Source: Streptomyces sp. NBC_01198 (GTDB lineage: Bacteria; Actinomycetota; Actinomycetes; Streptomycetales; Streptomycetaceae). From it: DNA of 64,000 nt. Position numbers and translations under genes: made by a program. The notes beneath the pieces are model-generated. The model saw nothing but the letters and a program-made list of their open reading frames with translations, did not search any database and had not been told where the DNA came from. Each line of letters opens with the position of its first letter. Positions within the stretch are counted from its first letter, which is position 1. This document shows positions 7,719 to 15,635 of the stretch, piece by piece. The stretch spans positions 4,905,001 to 4,969,000 of the forward strand of contig NZ_CP108568.1 of NCBI RefSeq assembly GCF_036010485.1. Direction: 5' to 3'.

Positions 7719-8729
7719 ATGGATCATCAGCAGACGCATCCCTCCACCGGGCCGCGCCGGCGGGGGACGTTCCGCGCGCTCGCGGCCTCCTCGGCTGTCG
7801 TCGTCGCGGGAGTCATGGCCGCGGCCGGCCTGCTGCTCCCCGCCTCCGCCTCCGCATCCGCCGGCGCCGGCGGCAGTGGGCCGGGCGACGGGTGGCCGTC
7901 CTCCGGCTTCGGGCACTCCCAGCCCTCCGATCAGACCACCGGTCCTGACACCTCATGGCCAGGCACCGCCCCGGACGCCTCGTGGCAGGACGCCGGCCCG
8001 GACACCTCGTGGCCGGACCAGACGACCAGCTGTCCGCCCACCACCCCGCCGACGTACGCCCCGCCGACCCATCACCACCCGCACCACCCTTCGCATCACC
8101 ACCCACACCAGCCGCCACCCCACCACCCCTCGCATCACCCGTCCCACCACCCGTCGCACCCGCCGGCGACCCCCCCGACAACGCCGCCGACGCACCACCC
8201 GTCCCACCCGCCGCACCACCCGCCGGGTCACCACCACCCGTCGCACCCGCCGACGCACCACCCGAGCCACCCGCCGACGCATCACCCGTCGCACCCGCCG
8301 ACGACGCCGCCGACGCACCACCCGTCCCACCCGCCGCACCACCCGCCGCACCACCCGCCGCACCACCCGCCAGGTCACCACCACCCGTCGCACCCGCCGA
8401 CGCACCACCCGAGCCACCCGCCGACGACGCCCCCGACGACGCCTCCCACGACGCCGCCGACGCACCACCCGAGCCACCCGCCCACGCACCACCCGTCGCA
8501 CCCGCCGACGCACCACCCGAGCCACCCGCCGACGACGCCGCCCACCAGCACGCCGCCGACGACCCCGCCGGGTCACCACCACCCCTCGCACCCGCCCACC
8601 ACACCCCCGGGACTGCCGCACACCGGTGCCGACGGGGTGGAGTGGATCGCCGCCTCGGCGGTCGCGGTGCTCGGGGCCGGCGGAACGCTGATCTTCATGG
8701 CGCGACGCCGCCGCGGGCAGCACGGCTGA
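7719..8729 (+). CDS. His/Pro-rich repeat wall protein with LPHTG sorting signal
   Basis: 336 residues from ATG 7719 (ATG 7704 is also possible; neither has a clear SD). A signal peptide with a twin-Arg start and long Ala/Val core ends at about residue 50. A short spacer repeats D-TSWP three or four times. From about 112 to 297 the chain is nearly all H, P, S and T, built on a THHPSHPP unit with GHHHPSHPP variants. A C-terminal LPHTG (299-303), a hydrophobic helix and ARRRRGQHG form a complete sortase signal. Inference: an extended, covalently wall-anchored stalk whose histidines could bind Zn, Ni or Cu. No sortase gene is nearby. No family was recognised beyond the anchor. Confidence 0.82.
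   Translation: MDHQQTHPSTGPRRRGTFRALAASSAVVVAGVMAAAGLLLPASASASAGAGGSGPGDGWPSSGFGHSQPSDQTTGPDTSWPGTAPDASWQDAGPDTSWPDQTTSCPPTTPPTYAPPTHHHPHHPSHHHPHQPPPHHPSHHPSHHPSHPPATPPTTPPTHHPSHPPHHPPGHHHPSHPPTHHPSHPPTHHPSHPPTTPPTHHPSHPPHHPPHHPPHHPPGHHHPSHPPTHHPSHPPTTPPTTPPTTPPTHHPSHPPTHHPSHPPTHHPSHPPTTPPTSTPPTTPPGHHHPSHPPTTPPGLPHTGADGVEWIAASAVAVLGAGGTLIFMARRRRGQHG
8052..8609 (+). repeat. Coding tandem repeat (CACCACCCGTCGCACCCG type)
   Basis: The DNA encoding the His/Pro region is a degenerate tandem array of CACCACCCGTCCCAC and CCGCCGACG blocks. Longer near-copies of several tens of bases occur around 8200-8300, 8315-8440 and 8455-8540. Because repeats are in multiples of three and GC-rich, several other frames are also open here. 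The array should be prone to slippage and length variation between strains. Confidence 0.8.
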
Positions 8730-8793
8730 CGCTGCCACCGCAGTAACACCCGGTAACCATCGCGGCCACCCCCTCGCGATGGGGAGACGGTTT

Positions 8794-8831
8794 CCGGCCG
8801 CCTACGCCGTCACCCGGCGTACGGCGGCCGG
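8794..8831. terminator. Strong GC hairpin after the LPHTG gene
   Basis: CCGGCCGCCTACGCC (8794-8808) pairs with GGCGTACGGCGGCCGG (8816-8831) around a 7-base loop with one bulge. There is no T run, as is usual for streptomycete terminators. It lies between the LPHTG gene and the VanZ gene, so it probably ends the first transcript; a leader structure of the VanZ mRNA is the alternative. Confidence 0.5.
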
Positions 8832-8879
8832 ACCCGGGTAAGCGGCGCCTTGAAGGCGTTCACTGAGGGGGGTACGGCA

Positions 8880-9581
8880 ATGGCGACCCGAGTCGCACTG
8901 TTCGACCGGATGCGCAGGCCGAAGCCCGAGGACCCGCCCGCCCCCAAGGCGGAGCCGAAGCCGAGGGCGGTTGCCAAGCCCCGGCCGAAGTCCCAGCCGA
9001 AGGCCCGGGCAACCCCGAAGCCGACGCCGACGGCACGACCGCGACCGCGGCCCCGCGAACGTAAGACCCCGCCGCCGGTGCTGCAACGCCGCACCCTCGG
9101 CCCGACGCTCGCGCGAGCCGCGGTCCTGGCCGTGGCCATCGTCTGCATGGTCGCGTTCGCGGTGGCGCTGGCGAAGGTCACGCTGGTGCCGTCACCGGCC
9201 TCCGACGCGCTCATCCACACCAACCTGCGGCCCGGCGCGTCCATCCGCGCCTACCTCGACCAGCCCGCCCTGCGCGACACGGTCAAGCAGATCGGCGGCA
9301 ACGTCCTGCTCGGCGTCCCTTTCGGCGTCCTGCTCCCGATGCTCTTCCCCCGCGCCCGCGGCTTTGTCCGGGTCGCCGTCGTCACCGCGCTGGTGATGGT
9401 CCTCATCGAGGCGACGCAGGGTGCGCTGGTGGAGGGCCGGGCGTTCGACATCGACGACGTCATCCTCAACACGCTGGGCGCGCTGATCGGCTACGTCCTC
9501 CTGGGCCGCCGCCTGGGCTCCGCCCTCCACCCCCACCGCACCCACTGGTGGCAACGCTCCCGCAACGATCCGCCGCGCTAG
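8880..9581 (+). CDS. VanZ-family membrane protein with Lys/Pro/Arg-rich cytoplasmic tail
   Basis: 233 residues. The first ~65 are a basic, proline-rich disordered tail (repeated KP, RP dipeptides). A first transmembrane segment spans about 78-100, then comes a VanZ-like core: GGNVLLGVPFGVLLPM, a membrane helix with LIEATQGALVEGRAFDIDDVILNTLGALIGY, which carries the conserved E-Q...R-DIDD-N-G pattern, and a last helix. VanZ proteins are associated with low-level teicoplanin resistance and with envelope functions; the mechanism is unknown. ATG 8880 follows GAGGGGGG. Van regulators and ligases are absent, so a glycopeptide role is not implied. Confidence 0.82.
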   Translation: MATRVALFDRMRRPKPEDPPAPKAEPKPRAVAKPRPKSQPKARATPKPTPTARPRPRPRERKTPPPVLQRRTLGPTLARAAVLAVAIVCMVAFAVALAKVTLVPSPASDALIHTNLRPGASIRAYLDQPALRDTVKQIGGNVLLGVPFGVLLPMLFPRARGFVRVAVVTALVMVLIEATQGALVEGRAFDIDDVILNTLGALIGYVLLGRRLGSALHPHRTHWWQRSRNDPPR

Positions 9582-9926
9582 CCCTTTCGCCCTGTGCGGA
9601 GGACCCGAGCCCACAGGGGCGCGAGGAACTGCGCGACAAGCCCCCCACTTGCCGCAGTGTGGCGACGGACCGCCACCACCCCAGGGGCGCGGGGAACTGC
9701 GCGACCAGCCCCCACCGGGGCGAGGTTCGTCACCGGCCCGAAGGGGCTGTTCGGTCCGCTCCGGACCATCGGCGGGTGGTGGGTTGCGCGGGCGGTTCCT
9801 CGCGCCCCTTGGGGGTTGCCCTCCGCGGCCAGGCGGCGCCCGTCAGGGGCGGGGGGAACGGGCGGCAGCCCGGTGCGGGGCGGCCCACCGGCCGAGGGGT
9901 GGGGTAAGGCCCGGCATGGGCCAAGG
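9582..9926. repeat. Intergenic REP-like elements, direct and inverted copies
   Basis: 345 bases without a gene between the VanZ gene and the convergent helicase-C protein. Two direct copies of AGGGGCGCGRGGAACTGCGCGAC begin at about 9615 and 9682, each followed by AGCCCCCAC. A partial inverted copy (GGTTCCTCGCGCCCCTT) lies at about 9794-9810. Between them are the dyads GGTTCGTCACCGGCCCGAAGGGGC and GGACCATCGGCGGGTGGTGGG. The copies could fold into one large cruciform; they are like the elements at 2067 and 12540. Confidence 0.65.
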
Positions 9927-12398
9927 TCAGGCCGGGTCTTCGGCGAGTTCCGCCACACCCGTGATGCGATGGATCGCGAACGTACGGACCTCGTCGGCCG
10001 TGTGGTCGTACGCGGTGACGTAACCGGCTTCGACCCGCACCGGTGCGATGACGCGCTGCGTGGCGTTGCCCTCCGCGTTGACGTACCCGATCCAGAGCGA
10101 CTCCCCGGTCAGCACCGCGGACTGCATCGTCGCCAGCGTGTCCGCCGCCGGCGTGCGGGGGAGGCCGGCGGGCGGGTCGGAGGGGGCGCGGTGGACCGCG
10201 GTCACCGCACGGTCGCCGGCCCTGATGGCCTTGACCGCGAGCCCGAGCAGCGCCGGGTCGGGGACGGGCGGCCCGTCCGGCACGGGGAGGGGCGCGCTGC
10301 GCGGCGGCGTACGGCGGGCGTCGGGCCGGGTGATCAGCACGTCCCCCTCGGCGGACTCCGCCGCCGGCGCAAGCCCCATCGCCCGCAGCCGCTCCAGCAG
10401 CGTCGACGGGTCGGTCTGCGCGGCGAGCACCGTGGGGGCCAGCCGGCGCAGGCCGAGCCCGGAGGCGCGGCGGTCCGCGAGGAGTTCGGTCAGCAGCGCG
10501 TCGTCGTCGCAGCGCAGATACGCCGCTGCCGCCCCGACCCGCAGCGTGCCGTGCCTGCGGGCCACGTCGTCGATGAGATAGCTGAGCGGCTGCGGCACCG
10601 GCGTACGGGAGTGCTCGGTCAGGAAGGCCTGCAACTCCGCCGCCGTACGCCCGGCGTCCAGGGCGCGGCGCACGGACTCGGGGGTGAAGCGGTAGACGGT
10701 CGCGCCGCCCTTGGACTCGATGTCGGCCAGCACGCCCAGCGTCTCGGCGAGCGGGGCGATCAGCGGGCCGGGCGCGACCGCGGTCAGGTCCGCCTGCAGC
10801 AGCACGTGGTCGAGCGGTTCCGGCAGCAGCGGCGCGAGCAGCGCGGCGGCCCGGCCCCGGTCAGGCTCGGCGCCGAGCAGCGGGCGGGTGTGCGCGGCGA
10901 GCGCGCCGCGGCCGGTCAGGCCCAGGGTCTCGGCGTCCTGCAGCGTCCAGCCCAGCAGGTCCTCGCGCAGCGCCTCGGCGCCGGCCCGCAGCGGGCGTTC
11001 CCAGCGCAGCCGGGCCAGCAGTTCCTCCCGGCCGGCCACGGAGCCGACCGGCAGTGCCGCGAGCAGCCGCAGCGCACCTTTGCGTACCTGAGGCGCGAGC
11101 GAACGGTCCAGGTCAGGGCCGAGCGCCGCCAGCGCCCTGCCCTTCGGGTCGCGGCTGCCCACCAGCCCCGGCGTGCGGGTCGCTGCCAGCCAGGCCGACG
11201 CCAGCGCCGCCCACTGCCGCTCGGCCGGCAGCAGCAGCCACTCGTCGGCGGCGGGGGTGGGGGCGTAGGCCTCGTCGAGCTCGCCGTCGGTGGCGATGAG
11301 GCCGGCCGCGTAGGCGAGTTCCAGCCAGAAAGCGGTCTGCGGCTCGGTGAGGTCCAGCGCGCCGGCCGTACGCCGCAGGTCGCGGACGCTGATGCCGCCG
11401 GCCCGCAGCACCGCCGGGCCGCCGGACTGCCACTCCTTGAGCACGTCGGTGATCGTGCGTACGGCGGTGAAGGCCTGGCCGGCGGCGGTGGCGTTCACCG
11501 TCTTCGCCGTACGCGCCACCGGGTCGAGCGGCGGCGGCAGCGGCTGCGGGGTGCGGTGGGCGCGGCCGCCGCGCAGGGCGAGCGCGGCCTCCCTGGGCAG
11601 CACGACATTGTGCTGGCCGGCCGGCAGCAGCAGGCCGCGGGCCAGCAGCCACTGCACGGGGGTGGCCGCGCCGGACGCCCGTACGGCCGCCGTCGCGTCC
11701 CTGACCTCGCCGTACGGCGGCCCCCACACCAGCCGGTCGAGCACCGCGCGGGCGCCGTCGGGTGCGGCCGCAAGCAGCTGCCCGAAGCGCACCGGGTCGG
11801 CGAACAGTTCCGCCAGCGCGGTGATCGCGCTCTGCGGGTCGTGCGTCCCGGCGAGCCCGGCGTCCGAAAGCACTTCCTGCAGCCTGGCGGGCGACATCCC
11901 CGACGTCGCCTCGGCCACGGAAGGGCCGAGCCCGGTGGCGGACGGCGTCGCGGCGGACGGCGCGAGCAGGTCCCGTGCGGTACGCACCAGCCGCAGCCGG
12001 TCGTCCTCGCCCCAGACGAGCCCGCGCTCCCGCAGCGCGGCGACGGCCCCCGGCAGGGCGGCGGCCACGGCGTCGGCGACCGCCGGGTCCAGCGGCTCAC
12101 CGGGCCCCGCGCCGTCCGAGCGCCCGGTCATCAGCGCCCGCAACGTCTCGTACGGGCACCCGTCCGCGGTCAGCGCCAGCGCCTCGGCTGTCTGCTGGGT
12201 GAAGGCGTCGAGGTGGTCGAGCGCCCGCAGCACCGAGGTGCGGGTCGCGGCCCGGGTCGCCAGCTGCGTCAGGTCGGTCGGCACCGGGGCCAGCAGATCC
12301 GGCCGCGCGCGCAACAGCACCACCAGCGCGCCGTCGTCACGGGCGCGCAGGTCCTCCGCGAGGGTGCGCGGGGCACCGCTGTGGCCTCCGGTCGTCAT
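9927..12398 (-). CDS. Helicase C-terminal (XPB-associated) domain protein
   Basis: 823 residues, soluble, Ala/Leu-rich. The N terminus (LAEDLRARDDGALVVLLRARPDL) and the winged-helix-like repeats of the middle part match the large actinobacterial protein encoded near XPB (Rv0862c type in mycobacteria). The last ~250 residues include a helicase-C-like/WYL-like module ending in GYVTAYDHTADEVRTFAIHRITGVAELAEDP, which resembles the WYL sensory fold. No Walker motifs are visible, so it is not itself a helicase. It is likely a partner or regulator of XPB by genomic association. The ATG at 12398 has GGGAGGG directly against it, too close for an SD. TAATGT ends 7 nt upstream, so the mRNA may be leaderless. 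Confidence 0.75.
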   Translation of the reverse strand: MTTGGHSGAPRTLAEDLRARDDGALVVLLRARPDLLAPVPTDLTQLATRAATRTSVLRALDHLDAFTQQTAEALALTADGCPYETLRALMTGRSDGAGPGEPLDPAVADAVAAALPGAVAALRERGLVWGEDDRLRLVRTARDLLAPSAATPSATGLGPSVAEATSGMSPARLQEVLSDAGLAGTHDPQSAITALAELFADPVRFGQLLAAAPDGARAVLDRLVWGPPYGEVRDATAAVRASGAATPVQWLLARGLLLPAGQHNVVLPREAALALRGGRAHRTPQPLPPPLDPVARTAKTVNATAAGQAFTAVRTITDVLKEWQSGGPAVLRAGGISVRDLRRTAGALDLTEPQTAFWLELAYAAGLIATDGELDEAYAPTPAADEWLLLPAERQWAALASAWLAATRTPGLVGSRDPKGRALAALGPDLDRSLAPQVRKGALRLLAALPVGSVAGREELLARLRWERPLRAGAEALREDLLGWTLQDAETLGLTGRGALAAHTRPLLGAEPDRGRAAALLAPLLPEPLDHVLLQADLTAVAPGPLIAPLAETLGVLADIESKGGATVYRFTPESVRRALDAGRTAAELQAFLTEHSRTPVPQPLSYLIDDVARRHGTLRVGAAAAYLRCDDDALLTELLADRRASGLGLRRLAPTVLAAQTDPSTLLERLRAMGLAPAAESAEGDVLITRPDARRTPPRSAPLPVPDGPPVPDPALLGLAVKAIRAGDRAVTAVHRAPSDPPAGLPRTPAADTLATMQSAVLTGESLWIGYVNAEGNATQRVIAPVRVEAGYVTAYDHTADEVRTFAIHRITGVAELAEDPA

Positions 12399-12419
12399 CC
12401 CTCCCACATTAGGCCCTGC

Positions 12420-12722
12420 CCACCCGATCCCGCCGACACCCATCCCCTCCGGGGGAGGCCCAGCCCTCTCGCGCCCACGGCCGCTTGGCCCGGGGCGGTC
12501 CGGGCCGCCCCTTCGGGGCTCGGGTCTGGGGGAGGGGGTGCCCCGTCGGGGGGGCGGGGAACTGCGTGCTCAGCCCACCACCGGCGGGTGGTCCGGGGCG
12601 GACCGGGCTGCCCCTTCGGGTCGGTGCCCGGGGGAATCGGGGTGGGCTGGCGTGCCGCGGCGGCAGCCGCACGGTACGGTCGGCGGAGGTGAAGTCCCGG
12701 GTGGCGTCTGGGGGTTTGGGCG
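12420..12722. repeat. Promoter gap holding a REP-like element
   Basis: This gap between divergent genes holds GGGGGGCGGGGAACTGCGTGCTCAGCCCACCACCGGCGGGTGGTCCGG-type sequence at about 12547-12600, with a flanking pair of GGTCCGGGxCGxCC and GGGCTGCCCCTTCGGG segments on either side. It shares the GGGGAACTGCGYG core with 2067-2116 and 9600-9700. No promoter is convincing on the plus side. Confidence 0.6.
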
Positions 12723-13688
12723 GTGGGGGTCGAGAGCGATCGGCTGGTGTTCGACTATCTGAGCCGGGTCGGAGACCTGGCTCAGACCGCGCTGCCCGCC
12801 GCCCAGCGGATGCAACTGGTCGCGCAGTTGCGCAACGACATCGACCGGGAGCGGCGCGGAGCCGACTCCGCGGCGGCGGTGCGGCAGATCCTGGGCCGGA
12901 TCGGCAGCCCGGACGACGTGGTGGAGGCCGCCGCGACTACGCCCGGGTCGCGGCGCGAGGCGGCGCCCCCGGTGGAGGAGCCGCCGCCCGGGTCGTACGG
13001 GCCCTACGCGAAAGCGCGGGGGCCGCAGGTGCCGAAGCCGGGCCGCCCGGACGACGGGGACCAGGGCCGGGGCCGGGACGACAACGGCCGGGAGTGGTGG
13101 CAGGGGGACGGCCGCGGCGGGCGGCCCCGGCCCGGGGACGAGCTGGCCGGGCTGCCGGGGATGACCGGCGGCGTCTTCATCCCGTTCGACGACGAGGAGT
13201 TGACCCCCGAGGGCCTGTCGGGCAAGCCGGGCGCCCCGGCCGCCCCGGAGGACGCCGACGCGGCCGACGACGCCGAAACCGGCGAGCCGGCAACGGCACC
13301 GCGCCGCCGCCGCCTGCTGCGGCGCGGCCCGCGCCCGGAAGGCGTCCCCCGCAACTGGGGCAGCCCGGTACTGCTGCTGGCCGCCGCACTGCTGGTCGTG
13401 GGAGCCGCGATCGGCTCGCTCATCCCGCTCGGCCTGGGCTGGCTGGTCGCCTACCTCTCGCGCCGCCTCAGCCGGCCGCAGGCCAAATTCGCGGTGCTGG
13501 TCATCCCGGGCGCCTTCGCGGCCGGGATGGTCGTGTGGATCTGGGGCCGGGACGTCGGCAAGTGGGGCACCCCGATCGCGCAGGGCCAGATGGGGCCCGC
13601 CTTCCAGGACGCCTACCCGCCGGTGGTGCGGCTGGCCGCCGTCGGCACCGCGCTGTATCTGCTGTGGCGGAACCGCAGGTCGGCCTGA
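12723..13688 (+). CDS. Conserved actinobacterial membrane protein with HAAS-like N terminus
   Basis: 321 residues. The first ~70 residues (DYLSRVGDLAQTALP, LRNDIDRERR, IGSPDDVVEAA) resemble the helical HAAS/permease-associated domain seen in small regulators. A long disordered Pro/Gly/Asp-rich linker (75-200) follows. The last ~110 residues contain four hydrophobic segments (about 215-235, 238-250, 257-275 and 298-315). GTG 12723 is used as the start because the conserved ESDRLVFDYL block begins right after it; there is no clear SD. Function unknown. It converges on the siderophore importer genes but shares no coupling with them. Confidence 0.7.
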   Translation: MGVESDRLVFDYLSRVGDLAQTALPAAQRMQLVAQLRNDIDRERRGADSAAAVRQILGRIGSPDDVVEAAATTPGSRREAAPPVEEPPPGSYGPYAKARGPQVPKPGRPDDGDQGRGRDDNGREWWQGDGRGGRPRPGDELAGLPGMTGGVFIPFDDEELTPEGLSGKPGAPAAPEDADAADDAETGEPATAPRRRRLLRRGPRPEGVPRNWGSPVLLLAAALLVVGAAIGSLIPLGLGWLVAYLSRRLSRPQAKFAVLVIPGAFAAGMVVWIWGRDVGKWGTPIAQGQMGPAFQDAYPPVVRLAAVGTALYLLWRNRRSA

Positions 13689-13717
13689 CCCGGCCCCCAA
13701 CCCCCCACAGCCCGGCC

Positions 13718-14707
13718 TCACTTCGCGGTGAGGTCCTGCTGCAGCTCGTCGAGGATCTTGCCGGCGGCGGTGTAGCCGATGCCCTGGTACCAGAGCTGGT
13801 CGTCCACCCGGTGGGCGTGTCCCGCGCCGACCGCGGTGAGCTGCTTCCACAGCGGACTCCCCGTCACCTGTGTCTCCTTGGCGGCCTTCGGATCGCCGTA
13901 GGTGGCGTAGAAGAGCGCGTCGCCGTCCGCCGTGCCGATCTGCTCGGGGCTGACGTCGACGTTGAGCCGGTCGACGTCCTGGGCCGAAGGCCGGGCCAGG
14001 CCCACGTCCTTGAGGATCGTGCCGATGTAACTGGCGTTGCCGTACAGCCGGATGTCCGCGCCCTCCACGAAGCGCACCATGCTCACCGTGGTCGCCGCCG
14101 CCTTCGCGCTGCCGCCGAGCGCGGCGGTGACCCTCGCCACGTGCGCCTGATACGCGGCGACCGCCTGCGCGGCCTGCGCGGTGCGGCCCAACGCGGCCGC
14201 GTGCAGCTGGAAGTCGGCCTTCCAGGGCGCCCCGGTGGACTCCGTCAGCACGGTCGGTGCGATCTTCGACAGGGCGTCGTAGTGAGCGCCGTCCCGGACC
14301 TTGCTGCTGAGGATCAGGTCGGGGTTGAGCGCGGCGACCGCCTCCAGGTTGGGGTCGGCGATCTCGCCGACGTCGGCGATGCCGGCGACCTGGCCCTGCG
14401 GCAGGTAGTCCAGGAAGCCGCTGCTGGTGCCCGCGCTGGTCGCACCGACCGGCTTGACTCCGAGGGTGATCGCCGAGTCCAGCTCCGCGGTGTCCAGGAC
14501 CACCACCCGGCGCGGATGGCTTGGCACCTTCACCGGACCCATGGCGGTGTCCACGGTGTGCGTGCCCGAGGCGCTGCCGGACGCGTCGCCGGGGGCGCCG
14601 CCCGAGGACGTGGACGGTGAACTGCACGCCGCCGCCAGAGCCGTGCACAGCAGCACGGCGGCGACAGCCGGCAGGCGGGTCGAACGGGTGCTGCGGCTAC
14701 CTGACAT
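13718..14707 (-). CDS. Ferric-siderophore ABC transporter, substrate-binding lipoprotein
   Basis: 329 residues. A signal peptide ends in the lipobox LAAAC (Cys at 28), then a class III (FepB/FhuD-type) binding protein with RRVVVLDTAELDSAITLGVKPVG, the LEAVAALNPDLILSS motif, and a long central helix. It captures an iron-siderophore outside the membrane and delivers it to the two FecCD permeases encoded upstream. ATG 14707 is preceded by GGAG 7 nt away. It is the last gene of a four-gene minus-strand operon (permease, permease, ATPase, binding protein) behind an iron box at 17761. Which siderophore is bound cannot be told from sequence. Confidence 0.88.
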   Translation of the reverse strand: MSGSRSTRSTRLPAVAAVLLCTALAAACSSPSTSSGGAPGDASGSASGTHTVDTAMGPVKVPSHPRRVVVLDTAELDSAITLGVKPVGATSAGTSSGFLDYLPQGQVAGIADVGEIADPNLEAVAALNPDLILSSKVRDGAHYDALSKIAPTVLTESTGAPWKADFQLHAAALGRTAQAAQAVAAYQAHVARVTAALGGSAKAAATTVSMVRFVEGADIRLYGNASYIGTILKDVGLARPSAQDVDRLNVDVSPEQIGTADGDALFYATYGDPKAAKETQVTGSPLWKQLTAVGAGHAHRVDDQLWYQGIGYTAAGKILDELQQDLTAK

Positions 14708-14720
14708 GGCGGATCTCCGT

Positions 14721-15635
14721 TCAGGGATGCGGAGTTGCGGTGACGCCCTGCGCTGCGCCGTCGTCGGGGAGTTGCCAGGGGGCGCCGGGGACCACCAGCG
14801 GGCTGCCGGTCACCGGGTCGGGCACGACCACCGACGCCAGGCCGAACACCTCGCGGACCAGCTCCGCGGTGACGACCTCGCCGGGCGCGCCCTCGGCGAC
14901 GATCCGCCCGGCCTTCATCGCGATGAGGTGGTCGGCGTAACGGGCGGCCTGGTTGAGGTCGTGCAGCACCGCGACGACGGTCCGCCCGCGCTCGCGGTTG
15001 AGGCGGCGTACGAGATCGAGCACCTCGACCTGGTGGGCGATGTCGAGGAAGGTCGTCGGCTCGTCGAGCAGCAGCAGGTCGGTGTCCTGGGCCAGCGCCA
15101 TCGCGATCCACGCCCGCTGCCGCTGGCCGCCGGACAGCTCGTCCACCAGTCGGCCGGCCAGGTCGCTCGTCGCCGTACGCTCCATGGCTTCGGCGACCAG
15201 CCGCTCGTCGGACTCCGACCACTGCTGCCACCACTTCTGGTGCGGCTGGCGGCCGCGGGAGACCAGGTCGGCGACCGTGATGCCCTCCGGCGGCACCGGC
15301 GACTGCGGCAGCAGGCCCAGGGTCCTGGCGATCTGCCGGGTCGGGACCCGGGCCAGCTCGGCGCCGTCCAGCAGCACGGAGCCGTGCCGGGGCTTGAGCA
15401 GCCGGCCGAGGGCGCGCAGCAGGGTGGACTTGCCGCAGGCGTTGGGGCCGACGATGACGGTGACCCGCCCGTCGGGGATCTCCAGGTCGAGCCCGTCGAC
15501 CACGACCCGGTCCTCGTAGGCGAGGGTGAGGTCACGGGCGGCGAGCCGGTTGCCCGCCGAGGGCGCGAGCCGGGGTGCGGGCGCGGCCTGCTGGGCGGGA
15601 ACGGGCCGCGCGGGCGTGGACTCTGGGGTCGTCAT
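14721..15635 (-). CDS. Ferric-siderophore ABC transporter, ATP-binding protein
   Basis: 304 residues. A Pro/Ala-rich N-terminal extension (1-30) precedes a FepC/FecE-type nucleotide-binding domain: Walker A GPNACGKST at about 63-71, Q-loop LLPQSP, signature LSGGQ at 168-172, Walker B DLLLLDEPTTFLDI (DEPT 191-194), and the switch histidine in VLHDLNQA. GPNACGKS with Cys is characteristic of siderophore importers. The ATG overlaps the stop of the upstream permease (ATGA), indicating translational coupling; GGAGAG lies upstream. The C-terminal ~30 residues after PDPVTGSPLVVP are usual for the family. Confidence 0.92.
   Translation of the reverse strand: MTTPESTPARPVPAQQAAPAPRLAPSAGNRLAARDLTLAYEDRVVVDGLDLEIPDGRVTVIVGPNACGKSTLLRALGRLLKPRHGSVLLDGAELARVPTRQIARTLGLLPQSPVPPEGITVADLVSRGRQPHQKWWQQWSESDERLVAEAMERTATSDLAGRLVDELSGGQRQRAWIAMALAQDTDLLLLDEPTTFLDIAHQVEVLDLVRRLNRERGRTVVAVLHDLNQAARYADHLIAMKAGRIVAEGAPGEVVTAELVREVFGLASVVVPDPVTGSPLVVPGAPWQLPDDGAAQGVTATPHP

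Noticed and set aside
5927..7948. 673-aa plus-strand frame opposite XPB
   Set aside because: Shadow of XPB that also runs into the start of the LPHTG gene in another frame.
8052..8609. Possible CRISPR array
   Set aside because: Units are contiguous coding repeats with no unique spacers.
9594..12692. 1032-aa plus-strand frame opposite the helicase-C protein
   Set aside because: Arg/Gln/Gly-rich shadow of the real minus-strand gene; it also runs through intergenic repeats.
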